DNA from: a virus
Virus record (IMG/VR): IMGVR_UViG_3300047551_000060
Span: 1 to 24,329 of that record
Reading direction: 5' to 3' (one strand)
DNA: 24,329 bases
Shown here: positions 14,483-21,602 of the stretch, one piece after another
Layout of the letters: every line of letters starts with the position of its first letter
Numbering within the stretch: position 1 is the stretch's first letter
Made by a program: the position numbers and the translations under genes
The notes under the pieces: model-generated
Database searches by the model: none
What the model was told of the DNA's origin: nothing
The model's input: only the letters and a program-made list of their open reading frames with translations

Positions 14483-14974
14483 TTACACCACAAACTCGAT
14501 GATTGCGTTTAACGGAGGAGCCTGCGTAAACGTTACATTGCCACTTGAAACAGAATAAGTATTCTGGTTTTGATATACGCCGTTAATGTAAATTGCAGAC
14601 GGAACAAATGTCACTGCAAACACAGTTTGTGACCCAGTTCCGGTTGCATTTGAAGTAATTGACCCACCACCACCAGAATATAAATTATCTTGCAATGATG
14701 TATAAACAACGGTTCCATTTTTATTTTGAACCTGAATACTATAATTAGCTGCAACATATAACCTGACTGGTGTTCCAGCAGAAACTGGGTATCCAGCTAG
14801 TGTTCTAATTGGCAATGTTGCTGAAATTGTCTGTGCCGCATTTAAATAAACATTGATTGGATTACCAATGGGTTGCAGCCCCGCAACGCCAATCCATATA
14901 TATCCATCTTCCAGCGGCTGACCATCAATATCAGCAAATGCTGGATATGGAGGCTGAACTAATACGGTTCCCAT
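14483..14974 (-). CDS. Stand-alone P22-type tailspike head-binding domain (adaptor)
   Basis: 163 aa. Residues about 3-100 follow the P22 tailspike head-binding pattern: VLVQPPYPAFADIDGQPLED, GYIWIG, NPINVYLN, LAGYPVSAGTPVRLYVAANY, SIQVQNKNGTVVYTS. After a glycine-rich linker (SGGGGS, about 99-104) comes a small beta domain (SAIYINGVYQNQNTYSV ... VTFTQAPPLNAIIEFVV) that could serve as a docking or trimerisation unit. In P22 this domain is the first 108 residues of the tailspike and fixes it to the gp4/gp10 tail hub; here it is a complete gene with its own SD (AAGGA, spacing 8) and TAA. It probably anchors one or both of the following spike/fibre proteins. Confidence 0.78.
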   Translation of the reverse strand: MGTVLVQPPYPAFADIDGQPLEDGYIWIGVAGLQPIGNPINVYLNAAQTISATLPIRTLAGYPVSAGTPVRLYVAANYSIQVQNKNGTVVYTSLQDNLYSGGGGSITSNATGTGSQTVFAVTFVPSAIYINGVYQNQNTYSVSSGNVTFTQAPPLNAIIEFVV

Positions 14975-14984
14975 TATTTTATCC

Positions 14985-15443
14985 TTACGCTATGCGATAC
15001 CAAGAATTAGTTGGCTGATAGAAACGAATGCGAAACTGATCGCCAGCAGCCAATACGCTTAATCCATTTCCATAAACAGCCGTCGCTCCGTTTAGACCAA
15101 GTGTAAACGCTACGATCTGCTGAGTTGTTGTCACCAAAACCTCTGTTCCATCTGGCGTTGCCGTATTCAGCGGAAGCGTCACCGTTCCCGTTGCCAATCC
15201 AGATGCCGGTTGCAATAAAATCCACTGTTGCTGCGAAACGGGCGTTGGCACAGCGATATTAAAGCCTGTGCCTGGTGTGTATAGATTTGTTGCAAGCGTT
15301 GGAGCTGCAAACGTCTGCTGGAAATACTGCAACAGCGCCGATACCGGAAGCCTGCGTGAGTCGCCGTTATTTGGCGTGAACAGCACAAACTGATCGCCAG
15401 CAGAGACCTGAGATAAGAGCGGAAGCTGATTGATATATGGCAT
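14985..15443 (-). CDS. Beta-rich virion or fibre protein (unknown)
   Basis: 152 aa, few charged residues, rich in T, L, Q and P. The N-terminus (QLPLLSQVSAGDQFVLF, then DSRRLPVSALLQYFQQ) resembles in pattern the attachment-type N-terminus of the 266-aa protein at 13680-14480. The C-terminal 80 residues are a beta module (GTVTLPLNTATPDGTEVLV, IVAFTLGLNGATAVYGNG, FRIRFYQPTNSWYRIA), of a kind found at the ends of many phage surface proteins and also seen loosely in the 204-aa protein at 16779-17393. SD GAGG. It lies 7 nt after the gp4-like gene. Likely a virion surface or fibre component. Confidence 0.58.
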   Translation of the reverse strand: MPYINQLPLLSQVSAGDQFVLFTPNNGDSRRLPVSALLQYFQQTFAAPTLATNLYTPGTGFNIAVPTPVSQQQWILLQPASGLATGTVTLPLNTATPDGTEVLVTTTQQIVAFTLGLNGATAVYGNGLSVLAAGDQFRIRFYQPTNSWYRIA

Positions 15444-15450
15444 AACGGCC

Positions 15451-15948
15451 TCAGTAGTATCGATTTGTCATGATCGGCAACAGCGGCCCTTCTGGGCCTG
15501 TCAGAACCGGATCAACAGGCGGCGCAACAAACGGATCATCGACGCGCCACGGCTTATTACCAGCACCAGCAGGCATTGTAGATGGGAGCTGTTTCTCTAG
15601 CGGTGCAGCAGCTCTTTGGAGCAACACATCAAACGCAGCCTTTGCTGCCGCCTTTGTTTCTGCAGATACCGTCTTCCCAAACGCAGGACCAATCCTTATA
15701 CCTAAATTGGTATAAATTGCCTCATTCGCTGAATCAGGCACAAAGGTTTCTTCATCAAGATCAGAGTTCTGCGGATAATTCGGCAGCGGATAACCGAGCC
15801 TGATGCCCATGCCGTTCCATGTCGCCATCATCGAATCGAGACGGCGCAGCGCTGATTGCAATTGCTCTGGCGTTAAATCGAAAACGTATGAGGCAAGACC
15901 AATCTCCTCAAACGCTTGAACAACAAACTGTCGCTTAGTCCACGCCAT
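15451..15948 (-). CDS. P22 gp4-like head completion / tail accessory factor
   Basis: 165 aa, against 166 for P22 gp4. N-terminal helical part: WTKRQFVVQAFEEIGLASYV, LTPEQLQSALRRLDSMMATW (25-44), GIRLGYPLP, then NEAIYTNLGIRIGPAFGK and AKAAFDVLLQRAA. The extended C-terminus is P-rich (RVDDPFVAPPVDPVL) and ends TNRYY. This is the characteristic pattern of the gp4 family, which binds as the first tail ring below the portal and, in P22, also has peptidoglycan-hydrolysing activity reported. Start ATG behind GAGGAG; it overlaps the previous gene by 14 nt. Confidence 0.82.
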   Translation of the reverse strand: MAWTKRQFVVQAFEEIGLASYVFDLTPEQLQSALRRLDSMMATWNGMGIRLGYPLPNYPQNSDLDEETFVPDSANEAIYTNLGIRIGPAFGKTVSAETKAAAKAAFDVLLQRAAAPLEKQLPSTMPAGAGNKPWRVDDPFVAPPVDPVLTGPEGPLLPIMTNRYY

Positions 15949-16237
15949 GCCCCAGCTCCTCGCTAATCATTTGCAGCAACCTCTTATCAGATGTTCTGCC
16001 ATCGAACTTGATTTTAAGCGAGTTTGCTTTTTCCTCAAGTTCTTGACGAGTCGGTGGTGCATTGTCTGCTGGAATCTTGTTCGGATTGAGCGCTTCGGCC
16101 TTTGTAAGAAACCATCCATTTGCCAGCGCCTGATTGAGTTCGGCCTCGTCATAAACAGACTTCAGCCCCCACGATTTCGCATTCTTGTGCTCGATATACT
16201 CGCCAGGCGACTTAAAAACGTGCATCGGAAAGATCAT
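15935..16237 (-). CDS. Small protein with C-terminal LEM/HeH-like helix motif
   Basis: 100 aa. The N-terminal half (MHVFKSPGEYIEHKNAKSWG, then VYDEAELNQALANGWFLTKA) resembles a short phage head-associated unit with the 'E-A-E-L-x-x-A-L-x-x-G-W' helix pattern. Residues about 63-95 (PTRQELEEKANSLKIKFDGR, then DKRLLQMISEEL) look like a HeH/LEM/SAP-type fold, a small helix-extended-helix motif in DNA- or protein-binding phage proteins. ATGA overlap with the upstream gene and 14-nt overlap with the gp4-like gene. Function unknown; possible head or head-tail joining accessory. Confidence 0.58.
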   Translation of the reverse strand: MIFPMHVFKSPGEYIEHKNAKSWGLKSVYDEAELNQALANGWFLTKAEALNPNKIPADNAPPTRQELEEKANSLKIKFDGRTSDKRLLQMISEELGHGVD

Positions 16238-16605
16238 GTGTATCTCGCTACTTTCTTTGCAATCTTAGCAGGCTGCTTGACCGTTTTGCCTACGCCGCCA
16301 CCCGCTCGCTTGGCCCTGCTGGTCGCCGCATACTCTGCTGGACTTAGTGCTTGAATTGCTTTGGCTGGCAGATAACGCTCGCCGGTTTCTTTGCTTGGCT
16401 TGCCGGACTTGGTGCGCCAATCCTGTTTTGTCCACTGCGATAACGCGTTGGAAGGCGATTTCTCGCCTTTGTATCCACCGCCTTTTTCTTTGTAAATCTT
16501 TACCGCTAACTGCATTGCCCTAGCTGAGTGACCGCCCAGCTTTGAGACGGCTTGTTTTTTAGCAGCCTCCCAAAGTCTGGGCTTGGTCTTTACAGCCTCG
16601 CTCAT
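16234..16605 (-). CDS. Small basic protein (DUF5872-like)
   Basis: 123 aa, very basic and rich in K, A, G. Pattern: KPRLWEAAKKQAVSKLGGHS (8-27), ARAMQLAVKIYKEKGGGYKG (28-47), LSQWTKQDWRTKSG (55-68), ERYLPAKAIQALSPAEYAAT (76-95), then a basic tail. The run 'GGHSARAMQ.A...Y...GG.Y', 'W..QDWRT.SG', 'RYLP..A...L' is typical of DUF5872, found in phages and giant viruses without known biochemical role. Its ATG shares the A of the previous TAA (TAATG). Likely a virion or DNA-associated protein. Confidence 0.68.
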   Translation of the reverse strand: MSEAVKTKPRLWEAAKKQAVSKLGGHSARAMQLAVKIYKEKGGGYKGEKSPSNALSQWTKQDWRTKSGKPSKETGERYLPAKAIQALSPAEYAATSRAKRAGGGVGKTVKQPAKIAKKVARYT

Positions 16606-16775
16606 TACATCTTTTTCTTGGCCGGAGCCTTGGAAGGCTTTCCGGCTTTCATGGCAGACTCACGAGCTGAAGACAGCGCCATTGCCACAGCCTGCTTTTG
16701 TGGCTTGCCGCGCTTCATTTCCATCGAGATATTCTTCCCGATGGTCTTTTCACTGTAGCCTTTTTTCATAGGCAT
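16605..16775 (-). CDS. 56-aa lysine-rich protein (unknown)
   Basis: Very short gene, easily missed. ATG at 16773-16775, three bases after the TAA of the 204-aa gene, with AGGATG as SD in the end of that gene; it stops at 16605-16607 in a TAATG junction with the next gene. Product: MPMKKGYSEKTIGKNISMEM, KRGKPQKQAVAMALSSARES, then a K/A/P-rich tail (PSKAPAKKKM). The motif RGKP-K-QAVA-A is common in short phage proteins of unknown function. The tight spacing on both sides, the SD and the recognisable motif support a real gene. Probably DNA- or capsid-associated given the charge. Confidence 0.72.
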   Translation of the reverse strand: MPMKKGYSEKTIGKNISMEMKRGKPQKQAVAMALSSARESAMKAGKPSKAPAKKKM

Positions 16776-16778
16776 GGT

Positions 16779-17393
16779 TTACATCCTGTAAGTAAAGAAT
16801 GTCGCCGCAGCGGTTTTGATAGTCACAAATGAACCCGATGTGGTTGCAGCAACTCCACCAGCACCAACAAGCGTATTGCCAGAGCCTGCCGAGCTTACAG
16901 TCGCAGCGTTAGTTGCACCTGTATTCACGACGCTCCACTGGATGGCATCACCAACGTTGAGCTGAAGCGCTGCGTCAAGAGTTGCGCCCGTGGGCAGAAC
17001 CAAAGAAACAGCGGCAGCAGTTGTTGTGGTGATAACGCCGTCCAGAATCGCGCCAATCATTGCAGCATCGGTAGCCGCACCCGTAGTGTTAAGCGCTACA
17101 GCAGCCGTGCTAGCACGAACGCCTGTCAACTCAGGAATCGTTGGATCGGTTCCTGCGTTATAAAGCAATACCGTAGCGCCTGCGCTGAACTGGATGGTTG
17201 CGCCTGAAGCAAACGGACCGTAAACGGTGATCGCATTGCCAGAAGGCGTACCAAGCAGATCCTGCTGATACGGGAAGTTGGGGAAGCCAACAAGCTGATA
17301 AACCTGGGCTTCAGCGATAGTCGCAACCGCAATGCTCTGACCAGCGGTCAGGGTTACGGTTGCATCGCCAAACGGATAAACAATCTGAGACAT
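16779..17393 (-). CDS. Beta-rich virion protein, possible decoration or head fibre
   Basis: 204 aa, dominated by A, T, V and G with very few charged residues. Predicted strands throughout: DATVTLTAGQSIAVATIAEA (10-29), AITVYGPFASGATIQFSAGA (54-73). Residues about 95-125 are helical/turn (NTTGAATDAAMIGAILDGVI). The C-terminal module (LVLPTGATLDAALQ, NVGDAIQWSVVNTG, TVSSAGSGNTLVG, FVTIKTAAATFFTYR) is a beta fold seen in many phage surface proteins. Directly after the coat gene, where phages often encode decoration proteins, with SD AAGGA. P22 itself has no decoration gene here, so this is an accessory addition. Exact role unknown. Confidence 0.6.
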   Translation of the reverse strand: MSQIVYPFGDATVTLTAGQSIAVATIAEAQVYQLVGFPNFPYQQDLLGTPSGNAITVYGPFASGATIQFSAGATVLLYNAGTDPTIPELTGVRASTAAVALNTTGAATDAAMIGAILDGVITTTTAAAVSLVLPTGATLDAALQLNVGDAIQWSVVNTGATNAATVSSAGSGNTLVGAGGVAATTSGSFVTIKTAAATFFTYRM

Positions 17394-17410
17394 TTTTTAA
17401 TCCTTTCCAA

Positions 17411-18712
17411 TTATGTCTGATTGAACAGGATGATCCCGCTCATCTCAGGCTGCTTGTTGACCACACCGAACAGCGTATCAAGACGGAACTTGATTTTCAT
17501 CGTGTTGATGTCGTAAAACTTCTGCATTACCAACTCGATACCCTGGTCGGTCGTGCCACGCATAACAGCAGTGCCAGCATCCGAAGGAACCGCAAAACGG
17601 CCAGGAAGAATTTCAAGAGCGTCTTTCTGCCAGAATGGGTTGATTGCCGATGCAGCGACGTTAAGGTAGTTGATGTTTGCAGCAGCAGAAGGCGTAACTT
17701 GTACGTTCTGATACTGCGCCGAAGCATCGCTACCATCAAGGCCAGAAATGATCGGCGGCGAAATCACCAGAGACGTTGCGCTGGGAACCGAAATCACACG
17801 GAAAGTCTTGAGACGACCCGTTGACTGCTTGGTGATGTGATGCACAGCATTAACGCCGTTGATCGTAAAGCAATCACCAGCGACTACGCCCGTCGTATTG
17901 CTGACGGTCACAGTCTGGAAGCGGTTATCGACATTTGAAACCTCGCCGGTTGCAGCAACCGAGGTGGCCTGCGGAACGTAGTTATTGCCACCAGCAAGCG
18001 TCGTGTTGATCGTGTCGCCAGATCCACCAGCCGCTGCAATACGGTTTGCATAATCAAGCTTGTAGGTCTCGAAGTTTGCAACCATACCGACAAAGGCTCT
18101 TTCATAAGCAATATTGCTCTTATTGCCTGCAAAGGAGCGTTGCGCGATACCAACAGCAGCGGCAGTTGCACCCTGGAGGTTCGATGCCATGTTGTTGTAG
18201 TCGCGGCTCGAAAGCGCAGCGTAGCGGTCAAACATCTGAACGCCCTGCTCGTTCATTAGCGCATCGGCTTCTGCAAGATCATCGAAACCGGTTGCAGATC
18301 CGGTGCGGATCACAACCAGCGTACCTTGCGCAGCAGCAACATTCATGATCTGGATGTTGATGTCCGATGCAAGTTTCTGTTTTGCAGATTCGCCCAGGCG
18401 CTGCTCTTGCAGTGCGTCGCGCAGCTCAACAGCGCTCATAATCCAAGGCACGGAGCGGTTAAAACCAATCGTTGACGGCACGGAAAGCTGTGTGTAGTCC
18501 TTAAAGTTTCCCGTCATATCGAGCGTAAACGAACCGCCGAATGACTGAGAAATATAGGGCTGCGGACGCCAAATGACGTTGTTCGCCCGTTCCATCATGG
18601 TTTGGTCGGTGTTATAGACGGTCACATTGCGCGAAAGCACAAGTGCGTCATTAAAACCTTCGAGGATGTCCTCAAAGGCGACGATTTCTTCTTTACTAAA
18701 TGCGTTACTCAC
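17411..18712 (-). CDS. P22 gp5-like major capsid (coat) protein
   Basis: 433 aa, against 430 for P22 gp5. The N-terminus (FSKEEIVAFEDILEGFNDAL, then LSRNVTVYNTDQTMMERANN) and IWRPQPYISQSFGG are typical of the P22 coat family, as is the HK97-type fold that follows; IMNVAAAQGTLVVIR and QGATAAAVGIAQRSFAG are in the conserved core. Residues about 230-345 (TSVAATGEVSNVDNRFQTVT; GVVAGDCFTINGVNAVHHIT; TFRVISVPSATSLVISPPII) are beta-rich, in the place of the P22 inserted (I) domain. Start is GTG at 18710-18712 with AAGGGG six bases upstream; the scaffolding gene ends 12 nt earlier. Forms the icosahedral shell on the scaffold. Confidence 0.88.
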   Translation of the reverse strand: MSNAFSKEEIVAFEDILEGFNDALVLSRNVTVYNTDQTMMERANNVIWRPQPYISQSFGGSFTLDMTGNFKDYTQLSVPSTIGFNRSVPWIMSAVELRDALQEQRLGESAKQKLASDINIQIMNVAAAQGTLVVIRTGSATGFDDLAEADALMNEQGVQMFDRYAALSSRDYNNMASNLQGATAAAVGIAQRSFAGNKSNIAYERAFVGMVANFETYKLDYANRIAAAGGSGDTINTTLAGGNNYVPQATSVAATGEVSNVDNRFQTVTVSNTTGVVAGDCFTINGVNAVHHITKQSTGRLKTFRVISVPSATSLVISPPIISGLDGSDASAQYQNVQVTPSAAANINYLNVAASAINPFWQKDALEILPGRFAVPSDAGTAVMRGTTDQGIELVMQKFYDINTMKIKFRLDTLFGVVNKQPEMSGIILFNQT

Positions 18713-18724
18713 TTTTTACCCCTT

Positions 18725-19525
18725 TTAGGTTTTTTGGCGAAGCTGCTGCTTGTATTTGAAGACCTTGCTCATATCGCCAGTCCTTGCAGCCTCTTCACGC
18801 AAGCGTTCTAATGTCGAATCCACCGACCCACTGACAGGCCCAGTCCCACTGACGGTTTTCATCACAGGCGGCGGTGTTTTACGATTTACTTTCAACTGCG
18901 TCTCCAATTTGGCGACGGCAAATGCAAACTTCACAGGGTCTGTAATCGCTGCGAGTTCCTTCGCCTTTTTCGGGTTCTTTCCAAGTGCGTAAACGACCAG
19001 TGCTGGATTCTCACACCCTGCGATCAACACGCCTTGCTGTGTGACCGAGAGCATCTCCTGCGCGATTGCCTCTGCATCTTCGTAATCGTTGACGCGAAGT
19101 GTGGTTTTCGATTCGTCGTAGGTTCTAAGTTTATCCGCCCACGCTTTGTGCTGGTTCTCTTCCTCAGCTCGCCGTGCAGCGTTTATTCGCTCGACCTCGT
19201 CACGCTTTCGATACCAATCCTCTAACGCAGTTTCAAATCGTTCAGTATCGTAGTCAAAATCGCTCAGTGCTGGCTTTTGCCCTAAAGCAACCGGTTTTGG
19301 CTCAGTTGTTTTTAGCCTATCTTCCAGCTCTCGGTTCTTGCGCTGCAATTCCCGATGCGACTTACGCAGTTCTCTAACCCAATCTGGCGCTCGGTTTTCC
19401 TCCGGAGGTGGCGACTCCTCCCCGATTGTGATCGTAACTTCTTCCGGTGTTTGCTCCTCGATTTGAGGCGCTTCTACTTCTGGAATCGGTTGCTCAATAA
19501 TCGGCGCTACTGCCTCTTCACTCAT
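18725..19525 (-). CDS. Scaffolding protein (P22 gp8-like)
   Basis: 266 aa (P22: 303). Acidic, proline-rich N-terminus (EQPIPEVEAPQIEEQTPEEV, 11-30), a long charged helical centre (WVRELRKSHRELQRKNRELE; DWYRKRDEVERINAARRAEE), then a middle segment (AEAIAQEMLSVTQQGVLIAG) and a basic C-terminal helical end (LERLREEAARTGDMSKVFKY). In P22 the C-terminal helix-turn-helix binds coat, and the scaffold leaves after assembly. Directly before coat and after portal, as gene 8 in P22. SD AAGGGG six bases before ATG, the same core as the coat gene. Confidence 0.82.
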   Translation of the reverse strand: MSEEAVAPIIEQPIPEVEAPQIEEQTPEEVTITIGEESPPPEENRAPDWVRELRKSHRELQRKNRELEDRLKTTEPKPVALGQKPALSDFDYDTERFETALEDWYRKRDEVERINAARRAEEENQHKAWADKLRTYDESKTTLRVNDYEDAEAIAQEMLSVTQQGVLIAGCENPALVVYALGKNPKKAKELAAITDPVKFAFAVAKLETQLKVNRKTPPPVMKTVSGTGPVSGSVDSTLERLREEAARTGDMSKVFKYKQQLRQKT

Positions 19526-19537
19526 TTTAACCCCTTC

Positions 19538-21598
19538 TCACGACATAGGCTGCGTGGTTGCCATTTCAGGCGACATCATACTCCGAATTGCCCTTATATT
19601 GTCAATATCCTTCCCAGTGGTTTCCGCTTCGGTTTTAGCAAGCGTCTCAATCGTTTTTGCCTGCGACAAATCAGCATCCGCTAAAACCTTAATCGTATCG
19701 GCTCGCGCTCTTGCGGCTTTGGCCTGCGCCTCTTCTGCGGCTGCGGCCAAGAATATCGAGTTTGGATCTTGTCCCTTGCCTTGCAGCTCGGCCATGAGTT
19801 CTTGCATTTCTTCGTCTGTTGGTTTTACAACACCCAGGCGCACCAGTTTTTTGCGGAAGAAGTCTCTGACTTCAGTAATGCCTTCGCCTTCCATATTCAT
19901 CATCGCCATCGCCTGCAAAACCTGTTGCGTCTCTGGGTCAGATGTTATCGCCATCATCCCAGTGAGCGCACGAACCGTCGCAGCGCGACGCGAAGTCGAC
20001 GAAGGCCCAACATCAACCGCCACATCAAACTCTGCTTTTGAAAGATCATTTTCCATCTCCACCGCGCCAGTTGGCGACAACACGGGTTTTGAAAGCTGAA
20101 TCGTTTCCATTTCGCCCTGCAAGCCAAGGCCCTTCATCTTGCGGCCTTCTTCGACATAAACATCTTTTGCCATCGAAAGCCAGATCTCACCGCAACGGCG
20201 AATTGCCTTAGACATATTCGACATGTAAATAAACGTCTGCATGTCCATGCGCGTCTGAATCATCTCGACGGCTTTGCCGGATATATTGCTGACCATCTTA
20301 TCGGCTTGTTGCTGGTTGCCGAGAATATCTGCCATGTCTTGCTCGGTAACTTGCATCAGCCCAGCCAATGCTGGAGGAATTGCAGCAGACCTTGTGTAAG
20401 CCAAAGGCCCAGCGGCTTGCACTTGGCCATTGGCATCTGTAAGCGGATTCAAAAGCAAGTAAGGATAATTCCTAAGATTATCCTCAGCCCACATTACTTG
20501 GTGACCCGCAACCTGTTCAGGCATCACAATTGGCTTTTCAATGCTCGAATATGCGCTGATCTCGCCGAGCTTGCTCAATTGCATGTTCTTGAGCCTCTGC
20601 GCGTCTTTAGCCAATCTCACATGGCCCATGCAACGCTCGACGTTATCAATAAACCACCTCTTTCCATACACCGGCACCACGGGAATGCAGCGGCCTGGAA
20701 TGCGTCCCAAGTCTTCAAGAATCCGTGAGCCTGACATAATATAAGCGTGAACTGTTTTCTTTCTGACCCGCTTTTGTCTTACCTCACGGCTGCCAATCGC
20801 AATCAGCCTTGTTTCTAATTCCTCGTCTTGCAGAAAGTCTGATTGTGTATATCTCTCTTCATCGCCTGCAATGGTTTCGAATATTCTGATCGTCTCGGTT
20901 TTGTCCTCGACGCGATAATATTCGGCAACATAAACGACATCCGGTGTCGCCCAATCAAATTCATACTGGTGAATCTCTTTGGGCCAGGTCGCCGGATCAT
21001 CGCCATACTGGTCTTTGTAGGCATCGCGTGACATCGCGGTAATCACAAAGCAACGCTTTGCATCGGCCTTGTCTTGTCGTTTCGCGTTTAAGTCAAAGAA
21101 CACACTGGAGTCAGCATCGAAGATCGGCTCCATCGCAATGCGCTGCCGCTCGTCCTCGTTATCCTCTTCGTTTACATAAGTCGTTTTAAGCCGCCAGGCT
21201 CCAAAGCCACCGCCGACCGCTTCCTCGAAAGCATTGTCGTATGCTTCTTCAGCTCCTGAGTCTTGCTCATCTGCTCGATAGAGTTTGTCGCAAGTGTCGG
21301 CTAACTTGTCGTCTCTGGTTCCGTCTTTGCTAACAAAATCCACCGTGATTCGGTTGTTTCGGTATTCGTTCACAATCCGCATGACAGCCAACATGATTTT
21401 GTTGACCTCAAACTTAGGCTTGTTCGCGTATTGATCTCGCAGCGGTCCTTCCCATTGTGCCCCTGAGATGGAGTAAAACCGTCGGTCTTGCAGGCACTGA
21501 AGGCGCTCGTCCCTGAGTGCCTCTTGGATTTTATCGAACTCCGCTAACGCCTCGCCGTGGATTCGCCGCAGTCGTTCTTCTAAAGTTTCTCGCGCCAT
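19538..21598 (-). CDS. P22-like portal protein
   Basis: 686 aa from ATG at 21596-21598, four bases after the terminase stop, with GGTGAG upstream; the longer frame would start inside the terminase gene. Conserved features: RRFYSISGAQWEGPLRDQY, FEVNKIMLAVMRIVNEYRNN, EEAVGGGFGAWRLKT, FDLNAKRQDKADAKRCFVIT, GKRWFIDNVERCMGHVRLAK and MQLSKLGEISAYSSIEKPIV; the C-terminal third is helical (AEEAQAKAARARADTIKVLA, then KTEAETTGKDI), similar to the P22 barrel but shorter (P22: 725 aa). It forms the dodecameric DNA gate that binds terminase, scaffold and gp4. Confidence 0.9.
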   Translation of the reverse strand: MARETLEERLRRIHGEALAEFDKIQEALRDERLQCLQDRRFYSISGAQWEGPLRDQYANKPKFEVNKIMLAVMRIVNEYRNNRITVDFVSKDGTRDDKLADTCDKLYRADEQDSGAEEAYDNAFEEAVGGGFGAWRLKTTYVNEEDNEDERQRIAMEPIFDADSSVFFDLNAKRQDKADAKRCFVITAMSRDAYKDQYGDDPATWPKEIHQYEFDWATPDVVYVAEYYRVEDKTETIRIFETIAGDEERYTQSDFLQDEELETRLIAIGSREVRQKRVRKKTVHAYIMSGSRILEDLGRIPGRCIPVVPVYGKRWFIDNVERCMGHVRLAKDAQRLKNMQLSKLGEISAYSSIEKPIVMPEQVAGHQVMWAEDNLRNYPYLLLNPLTDANGQVQAAGPLAYTRSAAIPPALAGLMQVTEQDMADILGNQQQADKMVSNISGKAVEMIQTRMDMQTFIYMSNMSKAIRRCGEIWLSMAKDVYVEEGRKMKGLGLQGEMETIQLSKPVLSPTGAVEMENDLSKAEFDVAVDVGPSSTSRRAATVRALTGMMAITSDPETQQVLQAMAMMNMEGEGITEVRDFFRKKLVRLGVVKPTDEEMQELMAELQGKGQDPNSIFLAAAAEEAQAKAARARADTIKVLADADLSQAKTIETLAKTEAETTGKDIDNIRAIRSMMSPEMATTQPMS

Positions 21599-21602
21599 TT
21601 GC

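Noticed and set aside
14478-14490. Possible frameshift joining the head-binding gene to the next gene
   Set aside because: The first gene ends with a complete small domain and TAA, the next begins with ATG two bases later in another frame, and no slippery run is present at the junction. Two separate genes are simpler.
19554-20099. 181-aa plus-strand frame
   Set aside because: Antisense to the C-terminal helical part of the portal gene; low-complexity S/A/V composition without family signature.
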